This document shows, one piece after another, positions 50,753 through 59,702 of a stretch of 64,000 nucleotides of DNA (its first letter is position 1; each line of letters starts with the position of its first letter). Below the pieces are notes generated by a model that did no database searches, had not been told where the DNA came from, and saw nothing but the letters and a program-made list of their open reading frames with translations. The DNA comes from Alcanivorax quisquiliarum (lineage in GTDB: Bacteria; Pseudomonadota; Gammaproteobacteria; Pseudomonadales; Alcanivoracaceae), in contig NZ_JALKII010000004.1 in assembly GCF_023051175.1 (NCBI RefSeq), positions 186,001-250,000 on the forward strand, given 5' to 3'. The translations under genes were made by a program, and so were the position numbers.

Positions 50753-52027
50753 CTAACGCAGCCCGGCCACAAGCCTTTCCAGCACGCGGTAACGCGCCCG
50801 GCTCTGCTCAACCAGTGCACCTGACATACGCGCTGCATCGCCGTCGCACCAGGCCTGAACATCGGCAGCAGCAAGCTCGACAGCCTCCAGCGCCTGTTTC
50901 AGAAACCGTGCCAACACCACGCGCATCCGTGCTGGCGCTGTCCCCGTCTGCTCTCCGAACGCCTCGAAACTCTCACCATCAAGCTCGTCGAAACAACGCG
51001 CCCCTCCCAGCGACATGGCGAAATCCCGGCTCAGATCAGGATACAGGCTGGTGGACACCAGATCATAAGCCGGCGACAACACCGGTTTCGTGCCACGGTA
51101 GAGCAACGAGAAATTTTTCCCATGCGCATCTTCGTTGCCAATCAGAATATTGAATAGCATCCGCTTCAACAGCTCCACAATATCCTGAGCAGGCGTTGCC
51201 GAGTACCGACGGATTGTCTCGAAGAGATCCGCTGCGCTCGGCCCACCATCCTGTTCATACTTGCGCGAGGAGACAATACTCATCGCCTGACAGATATCTT
51301 CCTGATGGACACGAATCACATCGCCCGCCTCCCGCCGCAACCGATCATAGCGTGTGATCTGCAAGCACACCTCGCGCCTGCCCGCCATTGTCAGATACGG
51401 CCGAAGGCTAACGTCGGCCACCACAAGCCCAGCTCTCCGAGCAGCATGCATACAAAGATATTCATTCTGCGGAAGCGCATTAAAGCGCTCAGACGGCGGT
51501 TTGAGCAGATGCGTCGAGGGCATCGAAACAGGCAGCATCAGCGCATCACCCGTCACGGCCACGGGCAACTTCTGCTGTGCGCCTGCGAGGCTGAGGCGAG
51601 GCCCGCCTGCACGAGCTGCAAGAAAAGGATGCCGTGCGGATTCGTCCAACAGCTGCCCGAGACGCTGTTCATCCAGAGGCTCGGCTTGCGTCAGCTTTGT
51701 ATTCGCCGACAGCTCTTCATCAACATTCAGCGAAACCGCGCCAGCCACGTCGCCACCCAGCCGTGCCAACAAGCCGGGAATATTCTGCACATCCGTTGCC
51801 AGATCCTCGGCAATCTGGTGGCGCAAGATGCCTTCGGGCAACAGATTTTCAAACCATGGAAAGGCAATGCGATCAGGATAGTGCTGCGCGCGTATCGGCA
51901 TTGATACCGACAACCTGTGCTGCGACGTGGCAACGTAATCGGGCAAATAACAAAAACTGAAACGGTGGTGCTCATCAATGACCAGCTCACCACACGGCGT
52001 GCCACCCAACATCACCCTGAGTTTCAT
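50753..52027 (-). CDS. hipA: HipA-family serine/threonine kinase toxin
   Basis: HipA kinases phosphorylate aminoacyl-tRNA synthetase (GltX in E. coli) and cause growth arrest or persistence; HipB neutralises them. The 424 residues show the N-terminal domain, LSLAGAQQKLPV (145-156, phosphorylatable loop), ITRYDR (224-229) and HQEDICQ (241-247). The catalytic GNEDAHGKNFS has Asp300, and PAYDLVST has Asp322, the metal-binding aspartate. ATG overlaps the hipB stop as ATGA. Target unknown. It lies between a repeat and dbpA, probably an accessory insertion. Confidence 0.92.
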   Translation of the reverse strand: MKLRVMLGGTPCGELVIDEHHRFSFCYLPDYVATSQHRLSVSMPIRAQHYPDRIAFPWFENLLPEGILRHQIAEDLATDVQNIPGLLARLGGDVAGAVSLNVDEELSANTKLTQAEPLDEQRLGQLLDESARHPFLAARAGGPRLSLAGAQQKLPVAVTGDALMLPVSMPSTHLLKPPSERFNALPQNEYLCMHAARRAGLVVADVSLRPYLTMAGRREVCLQITRYDRLRREAGDVIRVHQEDICQAMSIVSSRKYEQDGGPSAADLFETIRRYSATPAQDIVELLKRMLFNILIGNEDAHGKNFSLLYRGTKPVLSPAYDLVSTSLYPDLSRDFAMSLGGARCFDELDGESFEAFGEQTGTAPARMRVVLARFLKQALEAVELAAADVQAWCDGDAARMSGALVEQSRARYRVLERLVAGLR

Positions 52028-52248
52028 TGCTCTCTCCCCTCAACCACTTCCGCAGCCAACAGAGAGACTTCAATCCCCAGCGAAGCCAGCACGCGCAGCG
52101 TCAGCCCCAGCTCGACAGTCGCCTTGCCGCGTTCCAGATCGTGCACAAATCGCGTGCTCACATCTGCTGCCGCCGCCAGCGCCTGTTGGGTCAGGTGCTG
52201 ATTTTTGCGCGCCTGCCGCACGATATTGCCGATATCTTTGCTTTGCAC
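52024..52248 (-). CDS. hipB: HipB-type antitoxin, Xre-family regulator
   Basis: The antitoxin and autorepressor of the hipBA pair. With GTG 52248 (GGAG site 5 bp upstream) it has 74 residues, nearly all an Xre helix-turn-helix: IVRQARKNQHLTQQALAAAADVS then FVHDLERGKATVELGLTLRVLASLG. A GTG eight codons upstream is possible, but it would overlap operator site 1. It overlaps hipA by 4 bp. Confidence 0.9.
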   Translation of the reverse strand: MQSKDIGNIVRQARKNQHLTQQALAAAADVSTRFVHDLERGKATVELGLTLRVLASLGIEVSLLAAEVVEGREQ

Positions 52249-52259
52249 ACCCGCTCCTG

Positions 52260-52277
52260 TCTGCGCGATCACGCATA
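52260..52277. promoter_or_regulatory. hipBA operator site 1
   Basis: TCTGC-N8-GCATA, one mismatch from TATGC-N8-GCATA, ends 12 bp before the hipB GTG and probably overlaps the promoter. Confidence 0.6.
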
Positions 52278-52308
52278 TTCCGAGTTAGCTTACTGCAAAC
52301 CATTGAAA

Positions 52309-52326
52309 TATGCACGATCACGCATA
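52309..52326. promoter_or_regulatory. hipBA operator site 2
   Basis: Perfect TATGC-N8-GCATA, 49 bp from site 1. The geometry equals the E. coli HipB site TATCC-N8-GGATA. Confidence 0.7.
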
Positions 52327-52358
52327 AGCAGGGACTGAAAGCGAAAGCTGCAACATAA

Positions 52359-52376
52359 TATGCGCGGACGCGCATA
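52359..52376. promoter_or_regulatory. hipBA operator site 3
   Basis: Perfect TATGC-N8-GCATA, 50 bp from site 2; here the palindrome extends to 8 bp on each side (TATGCGCG GA CGCGCATA). Confidence 0.7.
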
Positions 52377-52562
52377 GCCTGCACACTCTTTGATCAAACG
52401 CTAAAGCCCAAACGGACGGGGCGACCGTATCCCCAGCGCTCCCTGTTCACTGACAAACGCCACATCTTTCATTCACCCACCGCGCCAGCCTGCGGCCGCT
52501 CTTCACTTGGCTTGCACGAAATAAGCGATGTGGTGCTGCTTCCGTGAAAAGATATGCCACAT

Positions 52563-53942
52563 TCATAACAGCCGCACTCGCAACGCTCGGCCCTTGATCT
52601 TCCCTGCGTTCAGCCGCTGCAAGGCAACATCCGCCAGCTCACGCTCCACTGCCACAAATGCCTGGAAATCGGTGATGCTGATCTTGCCGACCTTGTCACC
52701 GGGCAAGCCAGCCTCACCGGTCAGGGCGCCGAGCACATCGCCAGGCCGGAGTTTGTCCTTGCGGCCGGCGGCGATGCAAAGCGTCGCCATCGGCGGTAAC
52801 AGTTGCCCGCCTGGCCGTGGCTTGAGGCTGCTGACCGGGTGCCAGTTCAGCGGGTTGCCCTGCACCGCCTCGATGGCGTGGGCGCGGCGTATTTCCGCCG
52901 GTGCCACCAGGCTGACGGCCATGCCTTTTTCACCTGCACGGCCGGTGCGGCCGATACGATGCACATGCGTCTCCACATCGCGGGCCAGCTCGACGTTGAT
53001 CACCAGATCCAGCGCATCAATATCCAGCCCCCGTGCCGCGACATCCGTCGCCACCAGCACCGTCAGGCTGCGGTTGGCAAAACGGATCAGCACTTCATCC
53101 CGCTCCCGCTGCTCCATGTCGCCATGCAATGCCAGCGCCGCGATGCCTCGTGCGCGCAACGTCGCTGTCACTTCCTGACACTGCTGGCGCGTGAAGCAGA
53201 ATGCCAGGCAGGAGGCGGGGCGAATACTGGCCAGCACTTGCGCAACCATGTCGGCGCGCTGGCCCGGGGCCACTTCGAAGAAGCGCTGCTCGATGCGTGG
53301 CTGACTTTGCTGGCTGTCAATGCGCACTTGCTGTGGATCACGCATGAAGCCCGCGCTGATTTTTCGAATGCCTTCCGGGTAGGTGGCGGAAAACAGTAGC
53401 GTCTGGCGTCGCGCGGGGGTCACTTCGATGATGCCGATGATGCTGTCGTAGAAACCCATGTCGAGCATACGATCCGCTTCATCCAGCACCAGTGTGTTCA
53501 CGCCATCAAGCACCAGAGAGCCGCGGCTCAGATGCTTCTGAACACGCCCCGGCGTGCCGACAATCACCTGCGCGCCGTGTTCCAGCGAAGCGGCCTGCGG
53601 GCCCATGGGCACACCGCCGCATAGCGTGAGCACCTTGATGTTGTCTTCGCCTCGCGCCAGCCGGCGTATCTCGCCGGCGACCTGATCGGCCAGCTCACGG
53701 GTCGGGCACAGCACCAGTGCCTGGCAGCCGTAATAGCGCAGATTCAGGCCGTGCAACAAGCCGATACCGAACGCCGCTGTTTTGCCGCTGCCGGTGCTGG
53801 CCTGGGCAATCAGATCGGCGCCGCGCAAGATCACCGGCAAGCTTTGCGCCTGCACCGGCGTCATGGCGTGATAGCCCAACGTCGCCAGATTAGCGAGCAT
53901 CGGCCGGGAAAGTGGTAGCGTGGAAAAGGCGGTATCAGTCAC
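52563..53942 (-). CDS. dbpA: ATP-dependent RNA helicase DbpA
   Basis: DbpA is a DEAD-box helicase that remodels 23S rRNA near hairpin 92 in 50S assembly. The 459 residues have the Q motif region (MTPVQAQSLP), Walker A ASTGSGKT, PTRELADQV, DEAD in VLDEADRMLDMGF, SAT and HRIGRTGRAG. The C-terminal RNA-binding RRM-like domain (about 385-459) has the DbpA ending GRALRVRLL. The start is GTG 53942 with AAGG upstream. It stands alone, divergent from the GST gene. Confidence 0.93.
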   Translation of the reverse strand: MTDTAFSTLPLSRPMLANLATLGYHAMTPVQAQSLPVILRGADLIAQASTGSGKTAAFGIGLLHGLNLRYYGCQALVLCPTRELADQVAGEIRRLARGEDNIKVLTLCGGVPMGPQAASLEHGAQVIVGTPGRVQKHLSRGSLVLDGVNTLVLDEADRMLDMGFYDSIIGIIEVTPARRQTLLFSATYPEGIRKISAGFMRDPQQVRIDSQQSQPRIEQRFFEVAPGQRADMVAQVLASIRPASCLAFCFTRQQCQEVTATLRARGIAALALHGDMEQRERDEVLIRFANRSLTVLVATDVAARGLDIDALDLVINVELARDVETHVHRIGRTGRAGEKGMAVSLVAPAEIRRAHAIEAVQGNPLNWHPVSSLKPRPGGQLLPPMATLCIAAGRKDKLRPGDVLGALTGEAGLPGDKVGKISITDFQAFVAVERELADVALQRLNAGKIKGRALRVRLL

Positions 53943-54218
53943 TGCGCCGGCCTTGAATCGGAAAGAGGAGCGGCAGTGTAACAGGCCAGGTGCTGCCCCG
54001 CTTTGCTATTGACGCTCTGCTCCGGGCTCCTCTGCATTGTGGCACCGTCGCCCACATGCCCAGGCTTCGAGATGTGTGCCTTGCCGCGTCTCGGCCCCGG
54101 TCAGAACGGCATCACCAGGCTGTGCCTCGTTTTACCTGCACAGGATTTGCGGTAGGGTTCCAGAAGCTGGCCGGCCACCCTCGGTGCCCCAACCCTGAAA
54201 ACCGCTCTGGAGCGCATC

Positions 54219-54917
54219 ATGACTCAAACCTGGTTTCCTGATACTCAAAAATGGCCGGTCGATCACCCCGACCGCTTGCAGCTTTACACCATGGCCACAC
54301 CCAACGGCCAGAAGGTGTCGATTGCGCTGGAAGAAACCGGGCTGCCGTATGAGTGGCATCTGGTGAACATTCGTGACGGCGACCAGCATCATCCGGATTA
54401 CCTGAAGCTCAGCCCGAACGGCAAGATTCCCACCATCATTGATCCCGATGGCCCCGATGGCAGCCCGCTGATCATGATGGAATCCGGCGCAATCCTGCTT
54501 TATCTCGCCGACAAGAGCGGCATGTTGATCCCTGCCGATGAACGAGGGCGCCGGCAAGTGCACCAATGGCTGTTTTTCCAGATGGCTCACATCGGCCCGA
54601 TGTTTGGCCAGTTCGGCCATTTCTTCAAATTTGCCGCCGATCAGACGTCGGACGATTACGGCGTGACCCGTTACACCAACGAAGCAAAACGCTTGCTCGG
54701 TGTGCTTGATCATCGCCTTGCTGAATCCGAATGGCTGGCCGGGCCGGCCTACAGCATTGCCGATATTGCCACCGGCCCCTGGGTGAACGGGCTGGGCTTT
54801 TATGGCGGCCTTGACGTGCTGGAGTTTGATCAGTACCGCCATGTGAAACGTTGGCAGGAGGCCTTCAACGCACGGCCTGCCGTTCAGCGCGGCCGGGTTA
54901 TCGGGCAGGTAACCTGA
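54219..54917 (+). CDS. Glutathione S-transferase, Nu class (YfcG/YghU-like)
   Basis: A glutathione-dependent disulfide-bond oxidoreductase/peroxidase of 232 residues. The thioredoxin-fold domain has the Nu-class active-site TPNGQKVSIALEE (Thr/Asn in place of the usual Tyr or Ser) and KIPTIIDPDG with ESGAILLYLADK. The helical C-terminal domain includes AYSIADIATGPWVN. GGAG precedes ATG 54219. The physiological substrate is unknown. Confidence 0.9.
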   Translation: MTQTWFPDTQKWPVDHPDRLQLYTMATPNGQKVSIALEETGLPYEWHLVNIRDGDQHHPDYLKLSPNGKIPTIIDPDGPDGSPLIMMESGAILLYLADKSGMLIPADERGRRQVHQWLFFQMAHIGPMFGQFGHFFKFAADQTSDDYGVTRYTNEAKRLLGVLDHRLAESEWLAGPAYSIADIATGPWVNGLGFYGGLDVLEFDQYRHVKRWQEAFNARPAVQRGRVIGQVT

Positions 54918-55078
54918 TGTATCGGCCAGGCAGCATCTCGTGCGTGGCCGAATGACAGGCCGGAGCAAGCCGGTCGCCCAGCCTCGCCTTCGTCAAAACA
55001 GGCGAGGCCACGAGCGGCCATGTATAGCCACGAAACGAGCATGGCGGTAGCAAAGCCGGAACAAGGCCGGAACAAGAA

Positions 55079-55489
55079 TCACGGCCGAGCGCGAAAGATA
55101 TCACCCTTGACGTGCACCGGCTCATTGCCCAATTGCTGCAACAGCTCCCGCGCATCATCGCTATCCGGCACCAGCCGGCCCTGGGAGACATGTGCGAGAT
55201 CTTTACCGATCAGCCATTTCAACGTATCCCAGCTGCCATCGCTGCGCCGGCCCGCGACGCGCTGGATGCCGCCGGGCTCGCCCACATCCTGGGTACGAAA
55301 CAGCTCGAACTCATATTTGTTGCGGATTTCCACGTGGAAGTAATCACCCTTGCCGGTGCGGCCGGGCTTGACTCGCCGGCGGCCCTCGGGCTGGGCGCGG
55401 GCGCGATCTTCCGGCGACATGTTCTGCCACACTTCACGCGCCTTGCGGATATTGCGACGAGCTGCCTCGATCTGCTTCTGCGATGCCAT
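55079..55489 (-). CDS. Conserved small protein, unknown function
   Basis: A 136-residue basic, soluble protein with a perfect AGGAGG ribosome site before ATG 55489. The N-terminal third is a charged helix (QKQIEAARRNIRKAREVWQN), followed by GRTGKGDYFHVEIRNKYEFELFRTQDVGE, GIQRVAGRRSDGSWDTLKWLI and a short tail with VHVKGDIF. I do not recognise a named family. No signal peptide or membrane segment is present. It is transcribed alone between GST and UspA genes. Confidence 0.75.
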   Translation of the reverse strand: MASQKQIEAARRNIRKAREVWQNMSPEDRARAQPEGRRRVKPGRTGKGDYFHVEIRNKYEFELFRTQDVGEPGGIQRVAGRRSDGSWDTLKWLIGKDLAHVSQGRLVPDSDDARELLQQLGNEPVHVKGDIFRARP

Positions 55490-55601
55490 GGGCCACCTCC
55501 TGCATTGCCGTAGCGGCACATTGAACGGCCTATTACGCTACGCGGGCAGGGCTCCCTCGGCAGGCACCATCCGTGGTTTTAGCATCCTTTTACGATTTCG
55601 G

Positions 55602-56471
55602 TTATCCCGGCAGCGGCACAATCAATACATCGCTATCACTGTGCGTGAGCACTTGAAGTGTCACGCTGCCCACAAACCATTTCTCCACCGGGTTGCCGCT
55701 TTGGCGGCCCAGCACCAGCAGGTCCGCACCGCTCTCCTCCGCCTGGCTGAGAATGCCCCGCGTGGGAAAATCCTTGCGCAATGTGAGCGTGACGCGGCCC
55801 GGCTCAAGGCCCGCCGAAGCCACCAGCTCTTCCAAGCCCTTGCGCCCCGTCTCCTCCTGCTCACGGGCATGGGCTTCCAGCAGATCCTTGGCGCCCACCG
55901 CGAAGCTGCCGTAAGGCAGCGCCAGCGGCGCCCAGGTATGCAAGACTTCTATCTCGGCATCCGGCGCAACCGTCAGCGCCAGCTCAAGCGCCGGCCGCGA
56001 TGCCGCCGACAAATCCACCGGTACCAGCACTTTGCGATAAGGGCCATCCACTGCGCCGCGCACCGCCAGCACCGGGCCGGTGCTGCGCCGCACGATACCG
56101 CTAGCGGTCGAGCCCAACATCCGATCCCGCCATGCGTGCTCGCCCTGGCCGCCCACTACCACCAAGGTGCCCGAATTGGCGCCGTCCAGCAGTGTGGTGC
56201 CAACCTTGCTGCCCTCGCGCACCTCTCCCTGCAGTCGCACGCCCACTGAGTCATCGACCGCCGCTACGGCACTCGCCATCGCCTGCTCGATGGCGGCGCC
56301 ATGCTGTTCATCCAGCAGCGATTGCACCGCCAGCACCCGCGGCCGCTCCGGGACATGGATCAGTGTGGCAGGGGCATTCAGTGCTTGTGCCAACCGTGCG
56401 CCACGCAGTGCCGCACGCTCCGCATGAGGGGAAAAGTCTGTGGCAATACGTATGTCGGTAACGGCGGTCAT
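55602..56471 (-). CDS. Tandem universal stress protein (UspA family)
   Basis: A 289-residue protein with two UspA domains (about 1-140 and 145-289). The first has the ATP-binding pattern G-x2-G-x9-G-S/T in GGQGEHAWRDRMLGST, so it probably binds nucleotide; the second has GRQSGNPVEKWFVGS, with the second glycine replaced by serine. GGGAGC precedes ATG 56471. It is a cytosolic stress-survival protein, precise role unknown. Confidence 0.88.
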   Translation of the reverse strand: MTAVTDIRIATDFSPHAERAALRGARLAQALNAPATLIHVPERPRVLAVQSLLDEQHGAAIEQAMASAVAAVDDSVGVRLQGEVREGSKVGTTLLDGANSGTLVVVGGQGEHAWRDRMLGSTASGIVRRSTGPVLAVRGAVDGPYRKVLVPVDLSAASRPALELALTVAPDAEIEVLHTWAPLALPYGSFAVGAKDLLEAHAREQEETGRKGLEELVASAGLEPGRVTLTLRKDFPTRGILSQAEESGADLLVLGRQSGNPVEKWFVGSVTLQVLTHSDSDVLIVPLPG

Positions 56472-56580
56472 GGTCAGCTCCCGGTAGTCAATGGCGGGGC
56501 TCAAGCAGCCCCGGTTGTTCGATTCTAGAGAATAGCCTGCACCGCCCGTTGACGTACATCAATCCTGCCAGCCGGCGACG

Positions 56581-58140
56581 TCAATCGGCGGGTGAGTCGG
56601 CGGGCGGAGGCACCGGGCCAGCTGCGGGCGTGGCGCGCAGAAAACGCGCCACAAGCATGGCCGTGGCCAACGCGATCACCGCCCCGATGGCTGCGTTGAC
56701 GTGCAGTGCCGCACTGAACGCGTCTCTGGCCGCCGCAAGCACGCCGGGGCCGGCACCGCCGAGCCCTTCCACAACCGCCAGCGCGCCACCGAGCGTATCG
56801 GTGGCGGCATAGGCATCGGGCGCAGTGAGGCCCGCCGGCAACTGCGCTGTCATGCGGCTGCGATAGACCGCTGCCCCGACGCTGCCGATCACGGCAATGC
56901 CCAGTGCCATGCCCAGTTCGATGGCCGTTTCCGAAGTGGCCGAGGCGGCTCCGGATTTTTCTGGCGGCGCGGCACTGACCACCAAGTCTGTGCCCAGCGC
57001 CATCATCGGCATCACGCCAATGCCCAGCACGACGGTGCCCGCCACCAGCATCGCCACAGCCGTATCACCGGCCACTTGAGTCAGCACGAGAAAGCCGGCA
57101 GCCGCCACCAGCAAGCCGCCGGCTATCAATCGCACCCGCGACACATGCCGGGCAAGTAGCGGCAGCAACAACGAGGCCACCACTTGCACCAGCATGGAGG
57201 GCAGCATGACCACACCGGCCCGCAATGGCGACAGCCCGGCGACACCTTGCAGGTATTGGAAAATCATCAGCCATGCGCCGGACATCGCCAGAATCGTGAG
57301 CATCATGGCCGCCACCGAGGTACTGAAAGCACGGTCACGAAACAGATCCATATCGAACATCGGCTCGGCCAAGCGCAGCTGCCGGCGTACAAATACGGCG
57401 CCCAGCAGCAGTGCAACGGCCAGCGCCAGTACTGGCAGCCATCCGGCCCCGTTACGCGCCACGTCCTTGAGACCGTAGACCGCCGCCAGCACCATCGTCA
57501 CCGACAACAAGGCACTGACAACATCCAGCGCACCGGCCTGCTCATCACGCGATTCCGGCAGCAACAGCGGCCCGGCGATCAACAGCACCAGCATCACCGG
57601 CACGCCCAGCAAGAACGCCGATCCCCACCAGAAAAACTCCAACATCAAGCCGCCCACCAACGGGCCAATGGCGCTGCCGATCATGAACCCGGTCATCCAG
57701 ATGGTGATGGCCACGGTGCGCTGTTGCGCCACCGGGAACATCTGCCGCAATAGCGAGAGTGTGGAAGGCATCAAGGTGGCGCCGGCGATCCCCAGCAATG
57801 CACGCGTGACAATCAGCATCTCGGCACTGGTGGAAAACGCCGCCAGCGCCGAAGCGATGCCAAAGGCCAGCGCGCCCGCCAATAACAGCCGGCGCCGGCC
57901 GATGCGATCGCCCAAGGTACCCATGGTGACGAGAAAGCCTGCGATCATGAAACCGTAGATATCCAGAATCCACAGCAACTGGGCGCTGGTCGGCTTGAGA
58001 TCAGCGCTCAGATGCGGCGCTGCCAGATGCAGCACCGTCATGTCCACCGCCAGCAGTATGGTCGGCAGCATCAGCACAGCCAGCCCACACCACTCGCGGC
58101 GCGTGGCATAACCGGGCATTTCAGATGTGGTCTTTGGCAT
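56581..58140 (-). CDS. MFS drug/H+ antiporter, DHA2 (QacA/SmvA-like)
   Basis: An inner-membrane exporter of 519 residues with about 14 predicted helices. Motif D1 is in LAVDMTVLHLAAPHLSADL, with the membrane aspartate, and motif A is GTLGDRIGRRRLL after TM2. This places it with QacA/SmvA exporters of cationic biocides and dyes; the true substrate is not known. ATG 58140 is chosen; the open frame up to 58425 has a charged, unrelated leader. It is monocistronic, next to a repeat cluster. Confidence 0.85.
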   Translation of the reverse strand: MPKTTSEMPGYATRREWCGLAVLMLPTILLAVDMTVLHLAAPHLSADLKPTSAQLLWILDIYGFMIAGFLVTMGTLGDRIGRRRLLLAGALAFGIASALAAFSTSAEMLIVTRALLGIAGATLMPSTLSLLRQMFPVAQQRTVAITIWMTGFMIGSAIGPLVGGLMLEFFWWGSAFLLGVPVMLVLLIAGPLLLPESRDEQAGALDVVSALLSVTMVLAAVYGLKDVARNGAGWLPVLALAVALLLGAVFVRRQLRLAEPMFDMDLFRDRAFSTSVAAMMLTILAMSGAWLMIFQYLQGVAGLSPLRAGVVMLPSMLVQVVASLLLPLLARHVSRVRLIAGGLLVAAAGFLVLTQVAGDTAVAMLVAGTVVLGIGVMPMMALGTDLVVSAAPPEKSGAASATSETAIELGMALGIAVIGSVGAAVYRSRMTAQLPAGLTAPDAYAATDTLGGALAVVEGLGGAGPGVLAAARDAFSAALHVNAAIGAVIALATAMLVARFLRATPAAGPVPPPADSPAD

Positions 58141-58342
58141 ATCCAATTCCAGGGCAAGTGGCAAAGCCAGGCAGCTTGAACGGACTCTGGAAGGGAGTGA
58201 TGAACGACAAGCCAGTGCGGCTCGCTGCCAGCCTGGCGCGCCGCAGGAATCTACCACTTTAGTGAATCGGCGACTATCAGCGGACGCGGTATTAACCAAA
58301 TAAAATGGAAAAATATATTGAACACAGCCGATGCGGAAGTTT

Positions 58343-58368
58343 GGTTCATCGTCAACTTCCGGGGAGCC
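58343..58368 (-). repeat. Inverted copy of the repeat's right end
   Basis: Read on the minus strand this segment is GGCTCCCCGGAAGTTGACGA followed by TGAACC, close to the motif that ends each dispersed repeat. Together with the right end at about 59528-59552 it looks like a terminal inverted repeat around the ISL3 fragment and repeat cluster. Confidence 0.5.
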
Positions 58369-58464
58369 TTTATCGGTGGATTCGTACTCTTGAACCCAGA
58401 TTTCATGGGTTTTGGAGCGAGCCATGCTGGACAGGAAGGCGATAGAGACGCTGGCCGGCTATCG

Positions 58465-58608
58465 GGTTGCCGACCTCCGTTAAACAGCAGCATCGTCGAG
58501 GGCATCAATAACACCATCAAGGTGATAAAACGCCGGGCCTACGGCACTCAGGATAACGACTATTTCTTCCTCAACGCCAAAGCCGCTTTTCCCAGCAATC
58601 CGCGATGA
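58465..58608 (+). pseudogene. ISL3-family transposase, C-terminal fragment
   Basis: The frame gives GCRPPLNSSIVEGINNTIKV and then IKRRAYG and YFFLNAKAAFPSNPR ending at TGA, the C-terminus of an ISL3 transposase (about 47 residues left). The upstream part of the gene is gone. The same region survives at 2.4 kb. The dispersed repeat begins three bases after the stop. Confidence 0.8.
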
Positions 58609-58611
58609 ACC

Positions 58612-59017
58612 TTTTTTAGCCCCTCTCCCCTGGTGGGAGAGGGGTTGGGGAGAGGGGGAGATTATGGCAGAAAAATATACTTAGCACTTGATCCAGAACG
58701 AAACTGGCTAACACTCGAGATTTTTTGGCTTTGGAATTTTTATAGAAATTTCAACTGAAGATAAGTGAAAGTAATGCAACATGTAGCTGGCATCGTGCCA
58801 TCTGCATGTCCGGCAGCCCCCTCTCCCCCAACCCCTCTCCCACAAGGGTAGAGGGGAGCAAAAAGCCGATTCGCTCACTCTCCGGGCCAGCCTGCGGCCA
58901 TTCTACGCTGCGCTTTCCCCACAAGGGATAAGGTAGCAAAAATATCGGATTTTTGGAAAACCTATTGATACTTTCGCAGATATCGGAATTAGCTCCATGG
59001 AAATCTATAATGAAACC
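58612..59017 (+). repeat. Dispersed ~400 bp repeat, copy B
   Basis: Full-length unit: arm 58619-58661, spacer, inverted arm about 58816-58860, right part to 59017. The spacer is nearly identical to that of copy C and clearly related to copy A. Confidence 0.85.
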
Positions 59018-59141
59018 TTTTTTAGCCCCTCTTCGCTTTTTCCACAAAGGGAAAGGTAGCAAGAAAAGCTTGGTGTTTTGAACAACCCATTGGTGCTTTC
59101 GCTGGTATCGAAAACGGCTCCACGGAAATTGACGACAAACC
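59018..59141 (+). repeat. Dispersed repeat, partial unit D
   Basis: This short unit keeps the TTTTTTAGCCCCTCT start and the right part ending CCACGGAAATTGACGACAAA, without the spacer. It lies head-to-tail between copies B and C. Confidence 0.75.
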
Positions 59142-59552
59142 TTTTTTAGTCCCTCTCCCCTTGTGGGAGAGGGGTTGGGGAGAGGGGGGGGGAGATTATG
59201 GCAGGAAAATATGCTTGGCGCTTGATCCAGAACGAAACTGGCTAACACTCGAGACTTTTTGGCTTTGGAATTTTTATAGAAATTTCAACTGAAGACAAGT
59301 GAAAGTAATGCAACATGTAGCTGGCATCGTGCCATCTGAATGTCCGGCAGCCCCCTCTCCCCCAACCCCTCTCCCACAAGGGGAGAGGGGAGCAAAAAGC
59401 CGATTTCGCTCACTCTCCGGGCCAGCCTGCGGCTGCTCAAAGCTTTGCTTGTCTCAAAAAAGATAGGGGAGCAAAAAAGATCTGTATTTTAGACAACCCA
59501 TTGGTGCTTTCGCAGATATCGGAAATGCCATCACGGAAATCGGTGATGAACC
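59142..59552 (+). repeat. Dispersed ~400 bp repeat, copy C
   Basis: Full-length unit: arm about 59150-59192, spacer, inverted arm about 59350-59396, right part with CACGGAAATCGGTGATGAA ending at about 59552. It is joined directly to unit D. Confidence 0.85.
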
Positions 59553-59654
59553 AAATTTCAGCACCGACGTGCCGGAACAGGCGGCGCTGATCGCGCACGC
59601 CTGGGCGCTTCGCCTGGCTGGATTTCCTCCACATTTTCCGCAAAACGCAGAGCG

Positions 59655-59696
59655 CTTGGCTCTTGGCACTTGGCACTTGGCACTTGGCACTTCGGC
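59655..59696. repeat. 7-bp tandem repeat (CTTGGCA)n
   Basis: Six heptamers in a row, four of them perfect CTTGGCA (59662-59689) with one imperfect unit on each side. The block ends 6 bp before the stop codon of the RND pump gene. Confidence 0.85.
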
Positions 59697-59702
59697 GACA
59701 AA

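Noticed and set aside
54981-55008. Hairpin GCCTCGCC/GGCGAGGC after the GST gene as terminator
   Set aside because: The 8-bp stem has a 12-nt loop and no T-run, so I did not list it as a terminator.
58141-58425. N-terminal extension of the MFS exporter frame
   Set aside because: The added residues are charged and unlike the family, and they run into the inverted repeat end. ATG 58140 fits the first helix.
58612-59552. Possible CRISPR array
   Set aside because: Units are about 400 bp with internal inverted arms and no short regular spacers, and no cas gene is near.
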